From: Clostridium sp. CAG:448
Lineage (GTDB): Bacteria; Bacillota; Clostridia; Oscillospirales; CAG-272
Assembly: GCA_000433415.1 (NCBI GenBank)
Contig: FR890464.1
Location: 10,640 to 16,026, forward strand
Length of the DNA stretch: 5,387 nt
Reading direction: 5' to 3'
This document shows, piece after piece, positions 1 through 5,141 of this stretch; position 1 is the first letter of the stretch, and each line of letters opens with the position of its first letter. The notes beneath the pieces are model-generated. The model ran no database searches and was not told the DNA's origin. It saw only the letters and a list, made by a program, of their open reading frames with translations. A program made the position numbers and the translations under genes.

Positions 1-58
1 CCACAGCACTGCCGGGGACAACAGCCACACGGTCGCCGTATTGAAAACGGATTTTCAT
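1..58 (-). CDS. N-terminal fragment of a gene coupled to rex, possibly a DnaD-domain replication protein
   Basis: Only the first 19 codons lie in the window (MKIRFQYGDRVAVVPGSAV). The ATG at 58-56 overlaps the TGA of rex at 57-55 as ATGA, which indicates translational coupling. A GAGG ribosome binding site (rc of 69-72) lies inside the end of rex, 10 bases before the ATG. The reading frame is therefore well supported. The identity is not. The pattern of a short beta strand followed by V-x-V-V-P-G-S-A-V resembles the start of DnaD-domain proteins, which often read 'FxVPxxVxD', and I recall a DnaD-like gene and a DnaC-like ATPase next to rex in related Clostridia. That assignment is an inference from a very short stretch; any other small cytosolic protein is possible. 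Confidence 0.55.
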   Translation of the reverse strand, partial: MKIRFQYGDRVAVVPGSAV

Positions 59-783
59 TTCTCTTTTTCCTCTTGCTTTCCGCCGTCCAGTTTGCGGCTG
101 ATCTCATAATTGAGAATCATCAGCGAGTCCCCCAGGTGCACGTTTTCGATAATGATGTCGTCACGGCTGTAATTCAGTTCGACACCCATATAGTTCCACA
201 GTCCCTTGACACCGCATGCCACCAGGCGTGCGGCAACGGAAGGGATCTGCTCCTTGGGCAGCGTCAGCACGGCAATATCAACGGTGTTTTCCGCGCAGAA
301 CGACTCCAGCGAAGAAAGATCGAAGATATGCACCCCCGCAACCTCACGTCCGGTCATTCCCTCTCCCGCGTCAAACATACCGATGATGTCCACCCCGCGC
401 TTTTCAAACATGGACAGATGCACCAACGCCCGTCCGAGATCGCCCGCACCGATAATGACGGCATGAAATCCGCGCCCGACGCCGAGCAGATCACTGATCC
501 GTGCGTACAGGTAGTTGACATTGTAGCCGTACCCCTGCTGACCGAATCCGCCGAAGCAATTGAGGTCCTGCCGGATCTGTGAGGCGGTCACGCGCATCAT
601 GCCTGCCAATTCCCCGGAGCTGATCCGTGTGCGTCCCTGGGTAAGCAGTTCGCGCAGATAGCGGTAGTAACGCGGCAGGCGGTGAATCACCGCGGGCGAA
701 ATCGACGGGCGCTCGCTCTGCCCCGCCGCTTCTTCCTCACTGTTCTGTTGGACTTCCATTCGTTCCGTTTCGTCATTTTTCAT
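55..783 (-). CDS. rex: Redox-sensing transcriptional repressor Rex
   Basis: Rex is a cytosolic dimeric repressor that senses the NADH/NAD+ ratio. It binds operators of fermentative and respiratory genes when NADH is low and releases them when NADH binds. The 242-residue protein has a winged-helix DNA-binding domain at about 29-89, with recognition helix and wing around SQIRQDLNCFGGFGQQGYGYNV's core (R71, D73, G82-Y87). A Rossmann domain follows, with the GAGDLG dinucleotide loop at 112-117 and the acidic D138 after the second strand. The C-terminal helix near 218-234 (GDSLMILNYEISRKL) is where family members swap domains. The first 28 residues form an acidic, polar extension; some family members start close to residue 27. 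The ATG at 783-781 is chosen because AAGGA precedes it by 9 bases; M9 is an alternative start. A lysine/glutamate tail ends the protein and its codons carry the ribosome binding site of the next gene. No Rex operator (TTGTTAA-type palindrome) is visible upstream. Confidence 0.97.
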   Translation of the reverse strand: MKNDETERMEVQQNSEEEAAGQSERPSISPAVIHRLPRYYRYLRELLTQGRTRISSGELAGMMRVTASQIRQDLNCFGGFGQQGYGYNVNYLYARISDLLGVGRGFHAVIIGAGDLGRALVHLSMFEKRGVDIIGMFDAGEGMTGREVAGVHIFDLSSLESFCAENTVDIAVLTLPKEQIPSVAARLVACGVKGLWNYMGVELNYSRDDIIIENVHLGDSLMILNYEISRKLDGGKQEEKEK

Positions 784-908
784 CTTTCCGTATCCTTATT
801 TCTCCACTGTTTTTCCTCTTTTCAGCGGCTTTTCCACAGCAATCCACACCCTTTTCCACATGCTGGGGAAAACCGCTGTGGAAAACCGAGGCTTCTCCCA
901 ATGCCTTT
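784..908. promoter_or_regulatory. tsaD-rex intergenic region with a DnaA-box-like cluster
   Basis: This 125-base gap is the longest break in the minus-strand gene block. It holds three copies of TTTTCCACA, one mismatch from the DnaA box TTATCCACA: 830-838 (+), 852-860 (+) and 877-885 (-). Weaker relatives with two mismatches lie at 840-848 (CAATCCACA, +), 864-872 (TTTTCCCCA, -) and 800-808 (TTCTCCACT, +). The five sites from 830 to 885 start at 830, 840, 852, 864 and 877, steps of 10 to 13 bases, so they would lie on roughly one face of the helix. Clustered DnaA boxes outside the origin are known in Bacillus subtilis, where they titrate DnaA or regulate adjacent genes. I see no convincing -35/-10 pair for rex here and no T-run that would make the inverted repeats a terminator. 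The DnaA role is inferred from the 9-mers. Confidence 0.6.
830..885. repeat. Perfect 11-bp inverted repeat enclosing an imperfect 9-bp one
   Basis: TTTTCCACAGC at 830-840 is matched exactly by GCTGTGGAAAA at 875-885, with a 34-base interval. Nested inside, TTTTCCACA at 852-860 faces TGGGGAAAA at 864-872 across a 3-base loop, with a single mismatch. As RNA this could fold as a two-level stem. However, the arms are flanked by T4 and A4 rather than followed by a U-run in either direction, so it does not look like a rho-independent terminator. Its arms coincide with the DnaA-box-like 9-mers, which is the simpler explanation for the symmetry. Confidence 0.75.
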
Positions 909-1919
909 TCACACCTCGTCACATGCCGAGGCGTTCAGCCCCGTATCGGCAAAATGCCCCGCGAGGCACTCAAAATATCCCGCCGCAGCCACCATGGCGC
1001 CGTTATCGCCGCACAGGGAAACCGCCGGCAAAAGCAGACGCACTCCACGCTCCCTGCACAGCTTTTCCATTGCCGCCCGCAGGTGGCTGTTTGCGGCAAC
1101 ACCGCCTGCCATGACCATTGTACGGCATCCGGTGCGCGAGAGTGCCAGACCGGTCTTTCGCACCAATGCGTCCACAATCTTTTTTGTATAGGACGCCGCC
1201 AAATCGGCATGGCTGATTTCTTCCCCCTTCTGGCGTGCCCCGTTGATCAGGTTCAGCGCCGCGGTTTTGATGCCGCTGAAGGAAAAATCCAGATTCTCCC
1301 CCGCAAGCGCCGGGGACGGCAGAACAAACGCATCCGGCGCGCCGGTATGTGCCAACCGGTCCAGTGCCGCACCGCCCGGATAAGGCATGCCGATCACACG
1401 CCCGACCTTATCAAACGCCTCGCCTGCCGCGTCATCACGGGTGGCACCGATCTCTTCGTAATCGGTATGCGTGCGTACAAGGTAAAGGGACGTATGTCCG
1501 CCGGAAACCACCAATGCCAGATACGGCGCTTCCAGTGCAGGCTCCGTAAAATATGCCGCACCGACGTGCGCGTGGATATGATTGACCGCCACGAGCGGAA
1601 TGTGATTGGCATACGCGAGCGACTTGGCAAAATTGACCCCGACCAGCAAAGCGCCGATCAGTCCCGGATGCGAGGTCACTGCAATACAACCGATCTGCGC
1701 AAGCGTCACTCCCGCTTCGTCCAACGCCTGGCGTGTCACGCGCGAAACCGCCTCGATATGCGCGCGGCTGGCAATCTCCGGCACAACGCCGCCATACAAC
1801 CGGTGGGTTTCAATCTGCGATGCCACAATATCGGAAAGAATACGGGCTTTTCCCGTTTCCATTTCCACCACTGCGGCAGAAGTTTCGTCGCAGGAGCTTT
1901 CCATTCCCAAAATCAGCAT
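909..1919 (-). CDS. tsaD: tRNA N6-threonylcarbamoyladenosine transferase TsaD
   Basis: TsaD transfers the threonylcarbamoyl group from threonylcarbamoyl-AMP onto A37 of tRNAs reading ANN codons, acting in the cytosol with TsaB and TsaE. The 336-residue protein has the ASKHA-fold signature of the Kae1/TsaD family. It starts MLILGMESSCDET, has the HxxxH metal ligands H114 and H118 in NHIHAH, and carries VSGGHTSLYLV at 138-148. DDAAGEAFDKVGR lies at 162-174 and FSFSGIKTA at 212-220. GGVAANSHLR at 272-281 and CGDNGAM at 303-309 follow, the latter with D305 as the third metal ligand. These match the E. coli ligands H111, H115 and D300 by position. The frame is open 17 codons further upstream, but family alignment puts the start at the ATG at 1919, two bases after the rimI stop. 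The nearest Shine-Dalgarno-like bases, AAAGGA (rc 1935-1940) or GGA (rc 1931-1933), are 15 or 11 bases away, so initiation probably relies on coupling to rimI. Length is normal for the family. Confidence 0.98.
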   Translation of the reverse strand: MLILGMESSCDETSAAVVEMETGKARILSDIVASQIETHRLYGGVVPEIASRAHIEAVSRVTRQALDEAGVTLAQIGCIAVTSHPGLIGALLVGVNFAKSLAYANHIPLVAVNHIHAHVGAAYFTEPALEAPYLALVVSGGHTSLYLVRTHTDYEEIGATRDDAAGEAFDKVGRVIGMPYPGGAALDRLAHTGAPDAFVLPSPALAGENLDFSFSGIKTAALNLINGARQKGEEISHADLAASYTKKIVDALVRKTGLALSRTGCRTMVMAGGVAANSHLRAAMEKLCRERGVRLLLPAVSLCGDNGAMVAAAGYFECLAGHFADTGLNASACDEV

Positions 1920-1921
1920 AT

Positions 1922-2431
1922 TTACAGCATTCCGTCCTTTTTGATTTCTTCTTGTTTGTCTTCCCGACACAAACCGGCGCCTGTCTGCGCCTGCATCAGC
2001 AGTGCATCCTCTGCCGGCATCCGGTAAAAATGCGGGCGCCTGCCGATCACGTCAAAACCGCAGGCGGTGTACAGACACTGCGCAGGCAGATTGGATGCCC
2101 GCACCTCCAATACGACGCTTTCACAGTTTTCTTCCCGCGCCAATGCAAGCAACGCCTGTACCACCGCACGTCCCAGACCGCGCCGGCGGAAAGAGGGAAA
2201 TGTGGCGATATTGGTAACCTGCCCCTCGCCTGCCACACACAGCATCCCGCCGTATGCCGCAATCTGCCCGTCGCACAGGCAGACAACACCGCGCCCGACA
2301 CCGCCCGGCGCGGTCAGGAAGCGCAGACTCTCCGCGCTCCACGGCTCCGCAAAGCAAGCCTGCTCCAACGCCGCAACCGCGGGAAGATCCGCATCGGTCA
2401 GGCGCCGGACAGTCATCGGTCCGGATACCAT
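1922..2431 (-). CDS. rimI: Ribosomal-protein-type alanine N-acetyltransferase RimI (GNAT)
   Basis: RimI uses acetyl-CoA to acetylate the N-terminal alanine of ribosomal protein S18 in E. coli; substrates in Firmicutes are less certain. The 169-residue GNAT fold shows the motif A strand and acetyl-CoA loop VTNIATFPSFRRRGLGRA at 72-89, with R82-R-R-G-L-G87. The family block LEVRASNLPAQCLYTACGF follows at 108-126. E109 and Y121 match the E. coli catalytic pair E103 and Y115 in spacing. The RimI-typical EDALLM ends the domain at 141-146. A polar 23-residue tail after that is longer than usual, and its codons carry the sequence before tsaD. The start is ATG at 2431 because GGGGAG (rc 2439-2444) sits 7 bases upstream. 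A TTG seven codons earlier and an ATG five codons later lack such a site. It begins 4 bases after the upstream stop and ends 2 bases before tsaD, a pairing widespread in Firmicutes. Confidence 0.95.
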   Translation of the reverse strand: MVSGPMTVRRLTDADLPAVAALEQACFAEPWSAESLRFLTAPGGVGRGVVCLCDGQIAAYGGMLCVAGEGQVTNIATFPSFRRRGLGRAVVQALLALAREENCESVVLEVRASNLPAQCLYTACGFDVIGRRPHFYRMPAEDALLMQAQTGAGLCREDKQEEIKKDGML

Positions 2432-2446
2432 GCACTCACTCCCCTT
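2432..2446 (-). promoter_or_regulatory. Ribosome binding site that sets the rimI start
   Basis: On the minus strand the sequence reads AAGGGGAGTGAGTGC immediately before ATG. GGGGAG is spaced 7 bases from the ATG at 2431, and the TGA stop of the upstream gene is embedded in the same stretch (2438-2436). This favours the 2431 start over the upstream TTG and the downstream ATG at 2416, and suggests reinitiation by ribosomes finishing the membrane protein gene. Confidence 0.8.
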
Positions 2447-3161
2447 CTTCAAGGATGGTATGAATGGTTCCGTCTACCGGTACGCACCGTCCGGTCGCGC
2501 GGTCATACAGAAAACAGGTTCCCCGTTTGCCGTCCGCAACCTCAATGCCGTCGGCATATTCCAGATACTCCAGTTTGTAATAAAGTCCGCTGTATTCGTC
2601 CCCAAGCCGGAAGCGCAAGACATACTTGACCGTCGCTTCAATTCCCGGATATGCCACAGCTTCTCCGTCCTCCATAAAAGAACAGATTGCTTCAATGTTG
2701 CTGCGCTTGGCGATCTGCCCCAGTTCGCTGACCGTTGTCGCATCGCGGCAAATCGCAATTTCATTGACCGTCAGCTCGGACAGCGTCGGAACCTTTTCCA
2801 ACATGCCGAACACGGAGCCGTCCTCCGAGGAGTACCATTTCCCTGCCGACATATTGCTGATCCGATACAAATCGACCTCCATTTTCCCCGCTTTGACCAC
2901 CGCACTCGCTTCCTTTTCCCGCCCGACCGGCTCAAAGGAAAGCCCAAGCCACAAAAAGTGCTGTCCGCTCCCGTCCCGGTAACTTCCGTCATTTTCCTGC
3001 ACAAGCGTATCCTTACGCGCCGGCAAAAGCCACAAAAGCAGTCCCGCGACCAGTGCTACGCAAAGCAAAAGGCTGCCCCCGATCACAAACGGCCACGCAC
3101 GTCTGCGTCCGTTTTTCTTTTCTTCTTTCCGTTTTTTGTTTTTCCGATTCTTCTGTTCCAT
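2436..3161 (-). CDS. Single-pass membrane protein of unknown function
   Basis: I do not recognise this 241-residue protein. The first 23 residues are very basic (about 14 Lys or Arg). One hydrophobic segment follows at about 24-47 (FVIGGSLLLCVALVAGLLLW core) and then RK, with about 190 residues of mixed, soluble-looking sequence beyond. The charge pattern predicts an N-inside, C-outside bitopic protein with an extracytoplasmic domain; no signal peptidase or lipobox motif is evident. The outer part is rich in strand-like stretches (KYVLRFRLGDEYSGLYYKLEYLEY at about 179-202) and has cysteines at 138, 160, 216 and 226. There are no catalytic motifs I can name. The start is ATG at 3161; only a weak GAAAGAG/AAGAG purine stretch precedes it. 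It lies 44 bases after the dCMP deaminase gene and 4 bases before rimI, so it is almost certainly cotranscribed with both. The open frame, spacing and coding-like composition support a real gene. Confidence 0.82.
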   Translation of the reverse strand: MEQKNRKNKKRKEEKKNGRRRAWPFVIGGSLLLCVALVAGLLLWLLPARKDTLVQENDGSYRDGSGQHFLWLGLSFEPVGREKEASAVVKAGKMEVDLYRISNMSAGKWYSSEDGSVFGMLEKVPTLSELTVNEIAICRDATTVSELGQIAKRSNIEAICSFMEDGEAVAYPGIEATVKYVLRFRLGDEYSGLYYKLEYLEYADGIEVADGKRGTCFLYDRATGRCVPVDGTIHTILEEGE

Positions 3162-3205
3162 TTACTCTTACTCTTTCACGCTTTTATTCCGGAAAGCATC
3201 CGTAT

Positions 3206-3700
3206 TCAGTAACCAAACACACCGCTGAGTGAATCGTCATCCGAGATCCAACTCTCTACCGGAATCACCCGATATGCCTCGCGTGTATCACGCACCACTA
3301 CCCGTGTAATCCCCGCGTTAATCAGAACGCGCTTACACATCATGCAACTGCTTGTCCCCGGCATCACACTGCCGTCCGCCGGATTCACACACACCATATA
3401 AAGCGTCGCGCCCAGCATATCTGCACGCGCCGCAGAGATCACGGCATTCATTTCGGCATGCACCGACCGGCACAGCTCATACCGTTCTCCGCGCGGAATG
3501 CCGAGTTTGTCGCGGGTGCAATGTCCCAGCTCACTGCAGTTCTGCCGTCCGCGCGGGGCGCCGTTATAGCCTGTCGCAATGATATTGTCATCCTTGACGA
3601 TGATGGCGCCGAATTTGCGCCGGATGCACGTACTGCGCTCCGCAACCGTCTGCGCAATATCCAGGTAATAGTTTTCCTTGGAGACCCGTTCCATACCCAT
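3206..3700 (-). CDS. comEB: dCMP deaminase (ComEB-type, zinc-dependent)
   Basis: This cytosolic enzyme converts dCMP to dUMP, feeding dTMP synthesis. The 164-residue protein has the cytidine/deoxycytidylate deaminase zinc site: H81-A-E83 in CRSVHAEMNAV, and C119-M-M-C122 in SSCMMCKRVLINAGI. E83 is the proton shuttle; H81, C119 and C122 bind zinc. The family-specific insert between the N-terminal GAIIVKDDNIIATGYNGAPRG block (31-51) and HAE contains C55, C61 and C77, as in dCMP deaminases rather than cytidine deaminases. The residue before C119 is Ser, where most relatives have Pro. The start is ATG at 3700, preceded 10 bases upstream by GGAGG (rc 3711-3715). The TTG at 3709 would be too close to that site, and ATG at 3694 too far. 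It is the first gene of the minus-strand block, driven by the promoter at 3782-3810. The ComEB name follows Bacillus usage; a direct competence role is not implied. Confidence 0.95.
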   Translation of the reverse strand: MGMERVSKENYYLDIAQTVAERSTCIRRKFGAIIVKDDNIIATGYNGAPRGRQNCSELGHCTRDKLGIPRGERYELCRSVHAEMNAVISAARADMLGATLYMVCVNPADGSVMPGTSSCMMCKRVLINAGITRVVVRDTREAYRVIPVESWISDDDSLSGVFGY

Positions 3701-3781
3701 TCTTTTCAAACCTCCGTTTTTCCCTGCGTTCTGCCCGTATTACAGCGGCGGAAGGCAACACACTCCCATGTTACTCTACAC

Positions 3782-3810
3782 ATTATAATACATTCTGCGC
3801 CCGATTGCAA
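3782..3810 (-). promoter_or_regulatory. Sigma-A-type promoter of the comEB-led operon
   Basis: On the minus strand, TTGCAA (rc 3805-3810) and a perfect TATAAT (rc 3782-3787) are separated by exactly 17 bases. The predicted start is about 6-8 bases beyond, near 3774-3776, giving a leader of about 75 bases before the ATG at 3700. An A/T-rich tract lies directly upstream of the -35 (3816-3836), which could act as an UP element. The leader shows no riboswitch or attenuator that I can recognise. Confidence 0.85.
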
Positions 3811-3847
3811 GAGCGATTTTCAAAAAAACGTTTTTTCCCTCTTGCAA
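3805..3847. repeat. 9-bp inverted repeat containing both divergent -35 elements
   Basis: TTGCAAGAG at 3805-3813 and CTCTTGCAA at 3839-3847 are exact inverted copies. Each promoter therefore begins CTCTTGCAA in its own direction, with TTGCAA as the -35 hexamer. Between them lies a 14-bp palindrome, AAAAAACGTTTTTT, at 3823-3836. Its centre is about 3.5 bases from the centre of the 9-bp repeat, so the two are not a single perfect dyad. This may be a shared operator, a shared UP element, or chance similarity of two consensus-like promoters. Confidence 0.7.
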
Positions 3848-3870
3848 AGTGCAGGCAAATGTGTTACAAT
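3842..3870 (+). promoter_or_regulatory. Sigma-A-type promoter of the MFS transporter gene
   Basis: TTGCAA at 3842-3847 and TACAAT at 3865-3870 are 17 bases apart, with TGT before the -10 forming an extended -10 (TGTTACAAT). The expected transcription start is near 3877, leaving a short leader of about 30 bases. The leader contains the ribosome binding site AAAGGA at 3892-3897, 10 bases before the ATG at 3908. A T-run at 3831-3836 lies just upstream of the -35. Confidence 0.85.
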
Positions 3871-3907
3871 ACCGGAAACCTTTGCATACAGAAAGGAATC
3901 ATCTTCT

Positions 3908-5119
3908 ATGAAAATCCGCAGCGACTTCCGCCACACCCGAATTGCAAGTTACATCGGGTATATCACACAGGCGGTGGTCAACAACTTTGCGCCTCTTCTC
4001 TTTCTCACCTTTTCGGCGCAGTTCTCCCTCTCCCTGTCTGCCATCACACTTCTGATTACCGTCAATTTCTGCACGCAGCTGATTGTGGATCTGCTTGCGG
4101 CGCGGTTTGTGGATAAGATCGGCTACCGCACATCGGTCGTCTTTGCGCACTTCTGTGCCGCCGGTGGACTTTGCGGTCTTGCCTTTTTCCCGTTTCTCTT
4201 TTCCTCCGCTTACGCGGGTTTGTTAGTCTCGGTCATTCTGTACGCAGTCGGCGGCGGTCTGATTGAAGTGGTGGACAGTCCCATCATGGAGGCATGCCCC
4301 TCTGATAATAAATCCGCATCCATGAGCCTGCTTCACTCGTTTTACTGTTGGGGGCAGGTGGGCGTTGTGGCACTTTCCACGCTTTTTTTCGCCGTGTGCG
4401 GTATTGAAAACTGGCGCATCCTCTCGCTGTGCTGGGCGGTCATTCCCTTCTTGAACGGATTCTATTTTCTCCTTGTTCCCATCAACAAGCTGACGGAGGA
4501 CGGCGAAAGCCTGCCGATCCGAAAGCTCCTGTCCATGCGTTTATTCTGGTTGTTTGTCCTGCTGATGCTTTGCGCGGGCGCATCCGAACTTGCGATGAGC
4601 CAATGGAGCTCCGCCTTTGCGGAAAAGGGACTCGGCATCAGCAAAAGCATCGGCGATCTCGCAGGTCCCTGCGCGTTTGCGCTTCTGATGGGCGCATCCC
4701 GTGTGCTGTATGCCAAGTGCAGTGAAAAAATCGACCTGTCCCGTTACATCGTTATTTCCTCGGTGCTCTGCATCGGCGGCTATCTGCTTGCGGTCTTTGC
4801 ACCGCACCCCGTAGTCGGGCTTTGCGGCTGTGCCATCTGCGGATTCGCCGTCGGGTGCATGTGGCCCGGGACCTACTCCATCGCCTCCAAGGCATGTCCG
4901 AAAGGCGGAACCGCCATGTTCGCCTTACTTGCGCTTGCCGGCGACTGCGGCTGTACGCTCGGTCCGACACTGGTGGGTTTTGTTTCCGGTCTTTACGGAG
5001 ACAACCTCTCACGCGGGCTTGCCGTCGGCCTGATTTTTCCGGCGATACTCCTTTGCGGAATTCTCCGGCTTCGTTCTCTGATGCGAAAAAAGCCTGCTTC
5101 GAAAGAAACAGAAGATTAA
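3908..5119 (+). CDS. Major facilitator superfamily transporter, substrate unknown
   Basis: This is an inner-membrane permease of 403 residues with about 12 predicted membrane segments, the usual MFS size. The first half begins GYITQAVVNNFAPLLFLTF at about 17-35. The MFS motif A-like loop between segments 2 and 3 is DLLAARFVDKIGYR at 61-74 (D61, R66, D69, G72, R74). Small-residue-rich segments follow (YAVGGGLIEVV at 112-122). The polar central loop near 192-208 (NKLTEDGESLPIRK) separates the halves. The second half has R265 after GLL-type packing and a GFAVGCMWPGTYSIASKA stretch at 312-329. The tail from 393 is charged. The overall pattern, including LLHSFYCWGQVG at 141-152, recalls a broad Firmicute MFS group related to FucP-like sugar porters, but no substrate can be read from the sequence. 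The frame is open far upstream, over comEB; the ATG at 3908 is chosen for its AAAGGA site and because it begins where hydrophobic coding starts. It is divergent from the comEB operon and precedes a GNAT-like gene. Confidence 0.94.
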   Translation: MKIRSDFRHTRIASYIGYITQAVVNNFAPLLFLTFSAQFSLSLSAITLLITVNFCTQLIVDLLAARFVDKIGYRTSVVFAHFCAAGGLCGLAFFPFLFSSAYAGLLVSVILYAVGGGLIEVVDSPIMEACPSDNKSASMSLLHSFYCWGQVGVVALSTLFFAVCGIENWRILSLCWAVIPFLNGFYFLLVPINKLTEDGESLPIRKLLSMRLFWLFVLLMLCAGASELAMSQWSSAFAEKGLGISKSIGDLAGPCAFALLMGASRVLYAKCSEKIDLSRYIVISSVLCIGGYLLAVFAPHPVVGLCGCAICGFAVGCMWPGTYSIASKACPKGGTAMFALLALAGDCGCTLGPTLVGFVSGLYGDNLSRGLAVGLIFPAILLCGILRLRSLMRKKPASKETED

Positions 5120-5141
5120 TATAACAACACGAGGTTTACAA

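Noticed and set aside
784..829. A Rex operator for autoregulation
   Set aside because: No TTGTTAA/TTGTGA-type palindrome is present between the box cluster and the rex start.
830..885. The inverted repeats as a rho-independent terminator for tsaD
   Set aside because: No U-run follows the stem in either direction; the arms end in A4, the loop of the long stem is 34 bases, and the arms are better explained as DnaA-box-like 9-mers.
954..2027. Long plus-strand open frames opposite tsaD and rimI, including 954-2027 and 1733-2629
   Set aside because: They lie antisense to genes with clear family motifs, have no ribosome binding sites or recognisable domains, and are typical of antisense open frames in GC-rich coding DNA.
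2067..3212. A 381-codon plus-strand open frame opposite rimI and the membrane protein gene
   Set aside because: Its product is rich in Arg, Pro and His with no domain pattern, and it spans two well-supported minus-strand genes and their ribosome binding sites.
3740..3769. A 9-codon open frame (MGVCCLPPL) in the comEB leader
   Set aside because: It has only a weak purine stretch upstream, no paired stem-loops that would make an attenuator, and could easily arise by chance in 75 bases.
3458..3907. A 150-codon N-terminal extension of the MFS transporter
   Set aside because: The extension runs antisense through comEB and across both divergent promoters; the promoter and AAAGGA site at 3892-3897 place the start at 3908.
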